The notes below the pieces were generated by a model. That model ran no database searches and was not told where the DNA came from. It saw nothing but the letters and a program-made list of their open reading frames with translations. The translations under genes and the position numbers were made by a program. Below, in pieces: positions 54,159 to 62,186 of a stretch of DNA of 64,000 nucleotides. Origin of the DNA: QHXQ01 sp038322995 (GTDB lineage: Bacteria > Acidobacteriota > Blastocatellia > Pyrinomonadales > Pyrinomonadaceae); the NCBI GenBank assembly GCA_038322995.1, contig JBBQGM010000005.1:1-64000 (forward strand). The letters run 5' to 3'. The stretch's first letter is position 1. Each line of letters begins with the position of its first letter.

Positions 54159-54980
54159 CTACGCGGCGGCCTCGTTGACGGGATAGTGCGGCCCGGCCTG
54201 CTGATCACAGAAAATGCAACGTCGATTGTACGAGTGCCATAGTTTAGCGCAAGCTATGACTTGCTGTCTCTTCCAGCGGCGAAAAATTTCCGCCGCCAAC
54301 AGCATGGCGAGCGGCGGGGCCGTGAAGTAAATCCACAGGTCGCGCCAATGCCAGGCCGCGAACGCCGACCCGAACGTGCGCGCCGAGTTCATGCTCATGC
54401 CCGAATAAGGCGTCTCGACGAGCAGGAAGAGACCGATCAAAAGCCCCGCCAACAGGCCCGCCAGTCTTTCCAGCCGCCTGGAATTGATGGCGACGAGCAT
54501 CACGAACAGCATCACGAAAGAGATAATGAACTCCGCCGCGAACGCCTGCGCCGTCGCGTGCGCCGCATGGCTGGGCACGGTCGCGGCATAGTTGACCGAA
54601 GGGTAAGCATAAAGTTTGCCGAGTAGCAACTTCATCAGTTGCGCCGCCGCGATGGCTCCGGTAAATTGCGCGAGCATGTACCAGAGCGCGTCGGCAAAAC
54701 GTATTTTGCCGAGCCGGAAAAAAGCCCACGTCATCGCCGGATTGAGGTGCGCGCCCGATTGCCGGCCCCACGACGAATAAATAAACCCGGCAATGTAACC
54801 GCCCAGCACGAGGCTGAGCGGGACGCGGCGCAACGTCGGTTGTTGCCCCAGCAATTGCTGGATGGGCGAGTCGGGATGTTCGAGTAAGGTGGTCAACAGG
54901 CTCGCGCCGATCATGAAACCGGCCAGACCGGCAGCCTCCATTAAATACTCCGGCCAGTGGCGCTTCAGTACGTCGAGCAT
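54159..54980 (-). CDS. Aquaporin/MIP-like channel protein with atypical second NPA motif
   Basis: A 273-residue protein with six membrane helices. The first half-helix has GAHLNPAMTW, the canonical NPA (80-82). The second reads MSMNSARTFGSAFA, so NPA is replaced by NSA (198-200) while the following Arg is kept. It would conduct water or a small solute. The C-terminal tail is long and contains CIFCDQQAG. It starts the minus-strand run toward the SDR gene and is divergent from thiD. Confidence 0.85.
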   Translation of the reverse strand: MLDVLKRHWPEYLMEAAGLAGFMIGASLLTTLLEHPDSPIQQLLGQQPTLRRVPLSLVLGGYIAGFIYSSWGRQSGAHLNPAMTWAFFRLGKIRFADALWYMLAQFTGAIAAAQLMKLLLGKLYAYPSVNYAATVPSHAAHATAQAFAAEFIISFVMLFVMLVAINSRRLERLAGLLAGLLIGLFLLVETPYSGMSMNSARTFGSAFAAWHWRDLWIYFTAPPLAMLLAAEIFRRWKRQQVIACAKLWHSYNRRCIFCDQQAGPHYPVNEAAA

Positions 54981-55080
54981 CTTTGCGAGTGGCCGCGCCC
55001 GCGCCAGTTTCCGGCCGCGATGGATTGGCCCGGCGCACGGTGCGGTGGATAATCAGACGTTGACCCGTTACGAGTCTGCC

Positions 55081-55956
55081 ATGTTACAACCGGACAGCAA
55101 CGAAGCACAGTCGCCGCCCGTCGTACTGACCATCGCCGGCCTCGATCCGTCGGGCGGCGCTGGGCTGATCGCGGACGTGCGGACGCTGGCCGCGTTCGGC
55201 TGCTTTCCGGTGGCGGCCGTCACCTCGCTCACATTTCAGAACACGCTGGGCGTGCAAGGTGCGGCGCATCAATCGGCCGCGACGGTGCGCGCCCAAGTCC
55301 TGCCGTTGCTCGCGGATTTTCGCATCGCTGCCGTGAAGACCGGCATGCTGCCGACCAGCGAAGTGATTATGGAGGTTGCCCGCTTGTTGCGTGCGCCGGA
55401 GTTGCGCGCGGTGGGCGCGGTCGTCGATCCGGTCTTGCGTGCAACTTCGGGCCACGAGTTGATGGCCGACGATGCGCTCGCCGTGTTCAAGCGTGAGTTG
55501 TTGCCGCTGGCGCGGCTAATCACGCCTAACATACCGGAAGCGGAACGGCTCACAGGTTTACAGCACATCACGGACGAAGCGGGGATGCGCTCGGCCGCAA
55601 TTGCGTTGCGCGAGATGGGCGCACGCGCCGTGCTCATCAAAGGCGGGCACCTGGCCGGCGCTGCGCTCGACCTGCTCGACGATGCCGGCACAGTGCATCT
55701 GTTCCGCGCTGAACGGATCGTGACCGACGCGACGCACGGCACTGGTTGCACGCTCGCCAGTGCTATCGCGGCTTGCCTCGCGCTTGGCTTGTCGTTGCCT
55801 GATGCCGTGGCTGCGGCCAAGCGTTTCGTCACGGCCGCACTGCGGCGTGCGCCGCGTCTGGGCCAGGGCGCGGGGCCGCTCAATTATGCCATCAAGGTGC
55901 GCTTTAACGGCCAGCGCGTGTTAGTCGATGATGAGCTTGCTGCGAATGAAACTTGA
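55081..55956 (+). CDS. thiD: Hydroxymethylpyrimidine/phosphomethylpyrimidine kinase ThiD
   Basis: Phosphorylates HMP and HMP-P in thiamine synthesis. The 291-residue ribokinase-fold product has VVLTIAGLDPSGGAGLIADV, AAVKTGMLPTSEVI, VVDPVLRATSGHELM, LITPNIPEAERLTGL and the anion-hole motif DATHGTGCTLASAIAA. ATG 55081 directly precedes the first strand; the frame is open to 54862 but would run into the aquaporin gene. It is divergent from the aquaporin gene. No TPP riboswitch is visible in the roughly 100 bases upstream. Confidence 0.92.
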   Translation: MLQPDSNEAQSPPVVLTIAGLDPSGGAGLIADVRTLAAFGCFPVAAVTSLTFQNTLGVQGAAHQSAATVRAQVLPLLADFRIAAVKTGMLPTSEVIMEVARLLRAPELRAVGAVVDPVLRATSGHELMADDALAVFKRELLPLARLITPNIPEAERLTGLQHITDEAGMRSAAIALREMGARAVLIKGGHLAGAALDLLDDAGTVHLFRAERIVTDATHGTGCTLASAIAACLALGLSLPDAVAAAKRFVTAALRRAPRLGQGAGPLNYAIKVRFNGQRVLVDDELAANET

Positions 55957-55977
55957 GTTGTTGATGCGGTCGGCGCG

Positions 55978-58164
55978 TCAGGCGACGCATTCGTCGCTGG
56001 CGGGCAGCATGCGCAGGTCGCGGTCGAGGGCGTGGCGAAGCATGCGCTCGGTGGCGGCAGCGTCCTGCGGCGCGGAGAAGAGATAGCCCTGGCCGTAGGC
56101 ACAATCGAGCGCGCGTAGTTGCGCGAGTTGGGCGGGTGTCTCAATGCCTTCGGCCACCACGTCCTTGCCCATGTTGCGCGCGAGCAGCACGATGGTGCGG
56201 ACGATCTCCGCGTCTTCCTCCGCCCCGCCGCTGATGAACGAGCGGTCGATCTTCAACGTCTGAATGGGGAAGCGGCGCAGGTAGCTCAAACTAGAATAGC
56301 CCGTGCCGAAATCGTCAATCGCCAACTCGACGCCGAGGGCACGCAGCCGGGCCAGCATCGGCACGATGGTCTGCGCATTCTCCATCACCACGCTCTCCGT
56401 AATCTCCAACTGTAAACAGTGCGGCTCGAAATTCGTGACGGCCAGCGTGTGCTCGATGTGCCCGCAGAGGTCTGTCTGTGTGAATTGCCGGCCCGACAGG
56501 TTGACGTTCAACTTGAGGCGCGCATGCGCCGGCGAGATGGCCTGCCAAAGACGCATCTGGGCGCAGGCAGCGCGCAAGACCCAGCGGCCGAGCGGAACGA
56601 TCAGCCCCGTCTCTTCTGCCACCGGGATAAACTCGGCCGGGCGCACCAGCCCACGCTCTGGATGCGGCCAACGCACCAGCGCCTCGAAGCCCGTGATGCG
56701 TCCGTCGGCCAATGCCACGATGGGTTGATAGTAGATGCTGAACTCTTCGCGCTCGATGGCCCGGCGCAGGTCGTTCTCCAACTGCAACAACGCGACCACG
56801 CGCGCGTGCATCACCATGTCGAAGACTTCATAGCGCGCTTTGCCCTCGGCCTTGGCGCGATACATCGCCGTGTCGGCATCGCGTAGCACGTCCGCCGCTG
56901 CTTGATAGCGATTGTTGCTAAGCGCGATGCCGATGGACGCGGAGGTGAAAACTTCGTGCCCGGCGAGCTTGAACGGCTGCTTCAACTCGTGCAGCACCCG
57001 CTCGGCGACGCGGATGGCATCGTCGAAGTCCGAGATGTCGTTTAAGAGAATGGCGAACTCGTCGCCGCCGAGCCGCGCGACCGTGTCGCTGGCGCGCAGA
57101 CAGCTTTCGAGTTGGCGCGCGATGGCGATGAGCAACTGGTCGCCGACGCCGTGGCCGAGACTGTCGTTGATCATCTTGAAGCGGTCGAGATCGAGAAACA
57201 GGACGGCAAAACGTTGCGCCGGTTGCCGCCGGGCCTGTTCGACGGCCAGCTTCAAATGATCGGTGAAGAGCAGGCGATTCGGCAGCCCCGTCAGCGCATC
57301 GGCGAGCGCGTGCTGGCGCAGCCGTTCCTCGACCTGTTTGCGCTCGGTGATGTCGCGGGCGATGCCTTGCACGCCGACCGGTTGACCGGCCGCGAAGAGT
57401 AGGCGCGTGCTGATCTCCAGCGACACACGGCGGCCGTCCTTAGCCACGATCTCCAGTTCATAGACGGTGGTCGTCTCTTGGCCGGTGAACTTGTGCGCCA
57501 GCATCTCGTGGGTGCGCGCCAGATGTTCGGGCGCGACGAGGTGCGTGAAATTTAAGCGGCACAATTCCGCGCGGCTGTAGCCCGTGACGGCCTCGCCGAC
57601 CTTGTTGACGGAAGTATAATTGCCCGCTAAGTCGGCGGTATAAATGATGTCGTTGGCGTTCTCGAATAAATCGCGGTAACGCTCCTCGCTCTCGCGCAAC
57701 GCCACCTCGGCCTGCTTGTGCGCCGTGATGTCTTCGACGCTGCCCTCGTAATAGAGCAACTGCCCGTGCGCGTCGCGCACGGCATAGACGTTCTCGCGCG
57801 TCCAGATCGCCACGCCGTCTTTGCGTCGCACCTGTACCTCGTAGCCTTGCAGCAACCCGCGCTCCGTGATCAGCGCGAGGAACGCTTCACGCCCGTCGGT
57901 CTGGACATAGTAGTGGCGCGCGATGTCGGCGCAGCAGGCAATCATGTCGGCGGGCGAGTCGTAGCCGAGCATGCGCGCGAGCGCCGGGTTGACGTTAACG
58001 AAGCGGCCTTCATTAACGGACTGATAAATCCCGTGGATCGCGTTCTCAAAGATCGAGCGGTACTTCAGTTCCGCTTCCCGCAACGACTCGAAGCTTGCGC
58101 CCGCGCGCGCTTGTTCGGGCGCATCTGGACGGGCGATTTCAATGTCCGGGGAGCGAGAGATCAT
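55978..58164 (-). CDS. PAS-PAS-GGDEF-EAL c-di-GMP signalling protein
   Basis: About 728 residues from ATG 58164 (open to 58233). It has two PAS sensor domains (YRSIFENAIHGIYQSVNEGR; YRDLFENANDIIYTADLAGN), then a GGDEF domain with intact VARLGGDEFAILL and LDLDRFKMINDSLGHG, then an EAL domain with GFEALVRW, NVNLSGRQF, EITESVV, DDFGTGYSS, LKIDRSF and EGIETPAQ. Both catalytic domains look active by motif. No membrane segment, so cytoplasmic sensing of a ligand, redox state or light is possible. Its targets cannot be read from the window, though surface-glycan control would be a usual outcome. Confidence 0.92.
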   Translation of the reverse strand: MISRSPDIEIARPDAPEQARAGASFESLREAELKYRSIFENAIHGIYQSVNEGRFVNVNPALARMLGYDSPADMIACCADIARHYYVQTDGREAFLALITERGLLQGYEVQVRRKDGVAIWTRENVYAVRDAHGQLLYYEGSVEDITAHKQAEVALRESEERYRDLFENANDIIYTADLAGNYTSVNKVGEAVTGYSRAELCRLNFTHLVAPEHLARTHEMLAHKFTGQETTTVYELEIVAKDGRRVSLEISTRLLFAAGQPVGVQGIARDITERKQVEERLRQHALADALTGLPNRLLFTDHLKLAVEQARRQPAQRFAVLFLDLDRFKMINDSLGHGVGDQLLIAIARQLESCLRASDTVARLGGDEFAILLNDISDFDDAIRVAERVLHELKQPFKLAGHEVFTSASIGIALSNNRYQAAADVLRDADTAMYRAKAEGKARYEVFDMVMHARVVALLQLENDLRRAIEREEFSIYYQPIVALADGRITGFEALVRWPHPERGLVRPAEFIPVAEETGLIVPLGRWVLRAACAQMRLWQAISPAHARLKLNVNLSGRQFTQTDLCGHIEHTLAVTNFEPHCLQLEITESVVMENAQTIVPMLARLRALGVELAIDDFGTGYSSLSYLRRFPIQTLKIDRSFISGGAEEDAEIVRTIVLLARNMGKDVVAEGIETPAQLAQLRALDCAYGQGYLFSAPQDAAATERMLRHALDRDLRMLPASDECVA

Positions 58165-58415
58165 CGTGAAATTGTGTGACGGGATGCGAAGCGCGCAACC
58201 ACTGCAACTGAGCGCGGTGGAGTTAGCCCCCACGGAGTTAGATTATCGGCAACTGTTGTTTAGTAACGGAAATTTGCAGACTAGCTGTTACGACTTACTG
58301 CCGGACGATTGGGGCAAGGCGACAAGGGAGAGGAAAGCAGCGCCCCGGCCGAACAGCCATAAACAGATTACTTGATTGGGCCCGATGTTGCAACAAAGTC
58401 GTTAACGAATCGGCA

Positions 58416-58451
58416 CATGGGCGCACTGATTGAAGAATCAATGCGCCCATG
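58416..58451. terminator. 16-bp hairpin with one mismatch, downstream of the cyclophilin gene
   Basis: CATGGGCGCA with TGATT pairs with AATCA and TGCGCCCATG around a GAAG loop; only one position is unpaired. It lies just past the stop of the minus-strand cyclophilin gene. There is no clear T-run, so it may stabilise the 3' end or terminate. Confidence 0.6.
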
Positions 58452-58468
58452 CGTCAATACTTCCACCG

Positions 58469-58957
58469 TCAGCCTTGCTCTATCGTGACCTGCTCCATCT
58501 TGACCTCTTGTTGCGGTCGGTCGCTGCGGTCGGTCGCGCTGGTGGCGATGGCGTCCACCACGTCTTGGCCTTCGATGACGCGCCCGAACTTGGAATAACT
58601 GGGCGGGAGCGCATAGTCGGCGTGCATGATGAAGAACTGCGAGCCGTTCGTATTCGGCCCGGCGTTGGCCATGGCCACCGTGCCTTTGGCATAAGCGCCT
58701 TTGTACAACTCGGACGCGCGATTGATCTCGTCGGCGAAGCGGCCGCCGGCCGCCGCCGCGCCGCCGCTGCCCGTGCCCGTCGGGTCGCCGCCCTGAATCA
58801 TGAAGCCTTTGATGACGCGATGAAAGATGACGCCGTCGTAATAGCCACGTTCGGCCAGCAGGCGGAAGTTCTCCGTCGTCTTCGGCGCGTCCTCTTCCAA
58901 CAACTCGAAGCGGATCGTGCCCTTGTTCGTCTTAATGTTTGCGATGCGATTTGCCAT
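58469..58957 (-). CDS. Cyclophilin-type peptidyl-prolyl cis-trans isomerase
   Basis: A 162-residue cytoplasmic isomerase (no signal peptide). It has the cyclophilin core: APKTTENFRLLAERGYYDGV, FHRVIKGFMIQGGDPTGTG, KGTVAMANAGPNTNGSQFFI and SKFGRVIEGQDVVDAI. The catalytic Arg (FHR) and Gln (MIQGG) are present. The start at ATG 58957 has GGAGCAGA upstream. A word repeat separates it from the HAD gene upstream on the same strand. Confidence 0.94.
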   Translation of the reverse strand: MANRIANIKTNKGTIRFELLEEDAPKTTENFRLLAERGYYDGVIFHRVIKGFMIQGGDPTGTGSGGAAAAGGRFADEINRASELYKGAYAKGTVAMANAGPNTNGSQFFIMHADYALPPSYSKFGRVIEGQDVVDAIATSATDRSDRPQQEVKMEQVTIEQG

Positions 58958-58974
58958 GTCTGCTCCTTATGGAA

Positions 58975-59046
58975 GAGAGGTCAGAGGTTAGAGCGCAGTT
59001 AGAAATCTTCTTAACTAATCTCTAACCTCCAACCTCTGCCCTCTGC
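58975..59046. repeat. Inverted word repeat (CAGAGGTTAGAG words)
   Basis: AGAGGTCAGAGGTTAGAG on one side and CTCTAACCTCCAACCTCTGCCCTCT on the other form an imperfect hairpin of tandem words. The word matches the repeat at 47685. It overlaps the last codons and the stop of the HAD gene. Confidence 0.8.
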
Positions 59047-59903
59047 TTTAGAATGAATTCTTCAATTGCGACGGCGACGCCGTCCTCGTCGTTCGACGCC
59101 GTGACGTGAACGCCCGCGAGTTGGCGCAAGGCCGGTTCGGCGTTGGCGACGATGACGCGTGTGCCGGCGTATTCGAGCATCTCCACGTCGTTGTGATTAT
59201 CGCCTACGGCCATCACCTGGGCGCGCGGGATGCCATACGCTTGCGCGACCGCCGCTAGCCCTGTGCCCTTCGACACGTCTGGGTGCAGTACGTCCACCAG
59301 CCCGAATTGCTTGGCCGGATAGACCGTGACCATTAGCTTCACCTGTGCGGCCAATTCCTGGCGCAAGACTTCGCTCAAGCGCAGCATGCCTGTGTCCGTG
59401 CCCGAAAAGGCGATGTGGACGGGCGGATGATCGAGATAAGCTTCGAGCGACGCGACGCGCACGATGGCCGCGTCGGCCTCCGCGCCATGTATGCGCCGCG
59501 CCCAGGCCATGTACTCAAAGGCGGGCCGGTTCGCCTCGTCGATGTGATCGTAGACCAGCACGCCGGGGCCGGCCGCGTCGTCGCTCACGAGCGGATCGGC
59601 GTTGTGCGCGCGGCCGACGCGCAAGACCGCGTGCGCGGCCGCAAGCGGTAGATGAATGGCCGCGACGGTCTCCAACGTGCGCGCGTGTTTGGTCAGTGCG
59701 CCGTTGTGTGCGATGACCGGCACGTCCAAACCTAGTTCGAGCGCGAGCGGGCGCGCATCGCGAAAGCGCCGGCCCGTAACGAGCGCGACGCGCACGCCCC
59801 GTTCGCGCGCCAACGCAAGCGCGCGCCGGTTGCGGGCAGACACAAGACCATGCGAATTGAGCAGCGTCCCGTCGAGATCGAGCGCGAGCAGACGAACAGA
59901 CAT
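59022..59903 (-). CDS. Cof-type HAD-IIB family phosphatase
   Basis: A 293-residue hydrolase from ATG 59903. Motif I is RLLALDLDGTLLNSHG (nucleophile Asp), motif II region ALVTGRRF, and motifs III/IV YPAKQFGLVDVLHPDVSKG and AVGDNHNDVEMLEYAG. Family members dephosphorylate sugar phosphates, nucleotides or cofactors. The final residues LKQRAEVGG and the TAG stop are encoded inside a word repeat, so the present C-terminus seems to be set by the repeat. The frame is open to 59948, but that extension runs through another word repeat, so 59903 is preferred. Confidence 0.88.
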   Translation of the reverse strand: MSVRLLALDLDGTLLNSHGLVSARNRRALALARERGVRVALVTGRRFRDARPLALELGLDVPVIAHNGALTKHARTLETVAAIHLPLAAAHAVLRVGRAHNADPLVSDDAAGPGVLVYDHIDEANRPAFEYMAWARRIHGAEADAAIVRVASLEAYLDHPPVHIAFSGTDTGMLRLSEVLRQELAAQVKLMVTVYPAKQFGLVDVLHPDVSKGTGLAAVAQAYGIPRAQVMAVGDNHNDVEMLEYAGTRVIVANAEPALRQLAGVHVTASNDEDGVAVAIEEFILKQRAEVGG

Positions 59904-59910
59904 AACAGCA

Positions 59911-59982
59911 GTGACGAGTGACAAGTGATAAGTGCTAAGTCGAAGCAAGAGTTTAACTCGTCACTTGGCACTTGTCACTTGG
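59911..59982. repeat. Inverted word repeat (GACAAGTGATAAGTG words)
   Basis: GTGACGAGTGACAAGTGATA on the left and ACTCGTCACTTGGCACTTGT on the right are imperfect complements made of a word like GACAAGTG. It lies directly upstream of the HAD gene. A half copy of the same word (GACAGGTGACAAGTG) is at about 39602, upstream of wzt. Confidence 0.8.
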
Positions 59983-60194
59983 CCTTCTTTGCGGGTGCAA
60001 CATGTTTGCTCCACCTGACGGAAGGAAAGCGGCGGGCGTATGATGCGGGCCGAAAAAGTGGCGGGCAAAGAACGACTGCGCGGCCGCGCCGCGCGCCGGT
60101 GCTAGTTGCGTTAGTCTGTGGTTCCTCGATGATTTTCCGGCGAAAACCAAATGTTTTTAACTGCCACAACAAGCTGAAAGGATGACCCAAAATA

Positions 60195-61358
60195 ATGTAC
60201 GTGACCCATCTTGAATGCGCGGCGTGTGGTCGCAAATACGAGGCACAACGCTTGCACAACCTATGCACGGAATGCGGCAAGCCGCTGTTGGTGCGTTATG
60301 ACCTGGCGCGGGCGGGGCGCTCGCTGACGAAAGAAAATTTACGTGGAAGGCGGAGTGATTTATGGCGTTACCGCGAAGTGCTGCCCGTCGCGCACGACGA
60401 AAACATCGTCTCGCTCGGCGAAGGTTGGACGCCGCTCTTGCATGCCGCGCGGTTAGGCGCGCAGTTGGCTCTGCCACATTTGTACATCAAGGACGAAGGG
60501 CAGAATCCGACGCAGAGTTTCAAGGCGCGCGGCATGACGGCGGCGGTCTCGATGGCGAAAGAGTTGGGCGCGCACAAACTGGCCGTGCCCTCGGCGGGTA
60601 ACGCGGCGGGCGCGCTCGCCGCTTACGCCGCCCGCGCCGGGATCGAAGCGTTCATCTTCATGCCGCAGGACACGCCGCGCGCCAACGTCATCGAATGCGA
60701 GCAAACGGGCGCACACGTCACGTTGCTGCCAGGCTTGATTACGGACTGTGGCGCGGAGGTCGGGCGACGCAAAGCGGCGGAAGGCTGGTTCGACGTTTCG
60801 ACTTTGAAAGAACCGTATCGCGTCGAAGGCAAGAAGACGCTCGGCTACGAGTTGGCGGAACAGATGCATTGGACGCTGCCCGACGTGATCATTTATCCGA
60901 CCGGCGGCGGCACAGGCTTAATCGGGATGTGGAAAGCGTTCGACGAAATGGAAGCAATGGGCTGGATCGACAGCAAACGGCCGCGCATGGTCACGGTGCA
61001 AGCGGCGGGCTGCGCGCCGATTGTGCGCGCGTTCGAGCAAGGGCAACGCTTCGCCGATGAGTTCCCGGACGCCGCCACGACCGCATCGGGTCTGCGCGTG
61101 CCGAAGGCCATCGGCGACTTCCTGATCCTTGATGCCCTGCGTGCCTCCGGCGGCACAGCCGTCGCGGTCACGGACGCGGAGTTAATCGCCGCCACACGCG
61201 AGATCGGCGCAGCCGAAGGATTATTTTGCGCGCCCGAAGGCGCAGCCTGTCTGCCCGCGCTCAAGCAACTGCTCGCCGCCGGCCAAGTCAGCGCGGACGA
61301 GCGCATCGTCCTCTTCAACACGGGCGCGGGCGTGAAGTATTTGGAGAGCTATTCGTGA
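60195..61358 (+). CDS. thrC: Threonine synthase
   Basis: PLP enzyme converting O-phosphohomoserine to threonine in the cytoplasm. The 387-residue product has an N-terminal zinc-ribbon-like segment (Cys8, Cys11, Cys24, Cys27: CAACGRKY and CTECGKP), then the catalytic Lys110 in NPTQSFKARGM, AVPSAGNAAGALAAYAAR and IIYPTGGGTGLIGMW, binding the PLP phosphate. EGLFCAPEGAACLPAL is near the end. The short length and zinc ribbon match the archaeal/plant-like class. ATG 60195 precedes the ribbon directly. It overlaps the next gene by GTGA. Confidence 0.9.
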   Translation: MYVTHLECAACGRKYEAQRLHNLCTECGKPLLVRYDLARAGRSLTKENLRGRRSDLWRYREVLPVAHDENIVSLGEGWTPLLHAARLGAQLALPHLYIKDEGQNPTQSFKARGMTAAVSMAKELGAHKLAVPSAGNAAGALAAYAARAGIEAFIFMPQDTPRANVIECEQTGAHVTLLPGLITDCGAEVGRRKAAEGWFDVSTLKEPYRVEGKKTLGYELAEQMHWTLPDVIIYPTGGGTGLIGMWKAFDEMEAMGWIDSKRPRMVTVQAAGCAPIVRAFEQGQRFADEFPDAATTASGLRVPKAIGDFLILDALRASGGTAVAVTDAELIAATREIGAAEGLFCAPEGAACLPALKQLLAAGQVSADERIVLFNTGAGVKYLESYS

Positions 61359-61819
61359 TCCGAACTCTTTTACAGGTAGTTGCAATCTCCCTGAGTCTCA
61401 GATGTGCTGTGGTTGCTCAGGAGAGTGATTGGCTTCGTTGCACTGCTGGCGCATACAGCATCAATGCAAAGGGTGCGGGGCGACTCATCAAGTCTATCGA
61501 GTTTAGCGCTAACTCCGCTGAGGAGAGGTTGACTAACAAGACGTTCAAATTGCCGGGCGGCAAGTTGTACGTCATCGCAAGCGTGTTTCCAACAGATGAG
61601 TCTATGGCATCCGCGCATGGCGCAGACTCCGTACAACTCGGTATTGCGTTAGCGAGCAACAAACTAGCACAGGCTTTTGCCGCGTCGCACTATGCCGTGG
61701 CAGAGGTCTCGTTTAATACCTTCGACACAGCGCGCGTGCAAAGCGCTGTTCGCACGGGCAACCGGCGTCTGCTCCTCTGGATGGAGTGTTGGGATAGTAC
61801 GCTCGAAAAACAGAAATAG
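61355..61819 (+). CDS. Small exported protein, unknown
   Basis: A 154-residue protein from GTG 61355, overlapping the thrC stop, with GGAG upstream. The N-terminus IRTLLQVVAISLSLRCAVVA is a signal peptide or anchor. The mature part has beta-like segments (YSINAKGAGRLIKSIEFSAN, FKLPGGKLYVIASVFPTDES) and ends with RLLLWMECWDSTLEKQK. I do not recognise a family. Its codon use is less GC-rich than its neighbours. Confidence 0.65.
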   Translation: MIRTLLQVVAISLSLRCAVVAQESDWLRCTAGAYSINAKGAGRLIKSIEFSANSAEERLTNKTFKLPGGKLYVIASVFPTDESMASAHGADSVQLGIALASNKLAQAFAASHYAVAEVSFNTFDTARVQSAVRTGNRRLLLWMECWDSTLEKQK

Positions 61820-61833
61820 AGGCGGCAAGGATC

Positions 61834-62166
61834 GTGAAGCGAAGTAAACACAGCTTGCTGTGGCTGGTGGCGACGCTGAATCTTGTAGGACTGACTTGCC
61901 TGTGCGCGATGGCGGGCACGCGCGAGCCGCTGGCGGGGCCGAGTCCGAACACGGCGGGCGATGTGAGTGCGGCGCTCGGCTCAATCGGCTTCACGTTGAT
62001 GCTGCCGGGCAGTTTCTTCGCCGCGTCAACTTTTGTGTGCGCGCATGCGCTAGCATGGACGGACGCGGCGGCGCGCGGGGTCTGGTACGGCACGGCGGTG
62101 CTGATCAATCTAATGCTGGCGTGGAAATTCGGCGCGTCTTATGAGTTGGCGCGTAACGTGGGCTGA
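61834..62166 (+). CDS. Small membrane protein, unknown
   Basis: A 110-residue protein from GTG 61834 with hydrophobic segments SLLWLVATLNLVGLTCLCAM, SIGFTLMLPGSFFAAS and GTAVLINLMLAWKFGASY. It is the second of three co-directional genes after thrC, only 14 bases from the preceding stop and about 20 from the next start. No named family is recognised. Confidence 0.6.
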   Translation: MKRSKHSLLWLVATLNLVGLTCLCAMAGTREPLAGPSPNTAGDVSAALGSIGFTLMLPGSFFAASTFVCAHALAWTDAAARGVWYGTAVLINLMLAWKFGASYELARNVG

Positions 62167-62186
62167 CATCAGCGGGAGAGTGTGTG

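Noticed and set aside
55978..58164. Degenerate (inactive) GGDEF or EAL domain
   Set aside because: GGDEF, EAL and the other catalytic motifs read intact.
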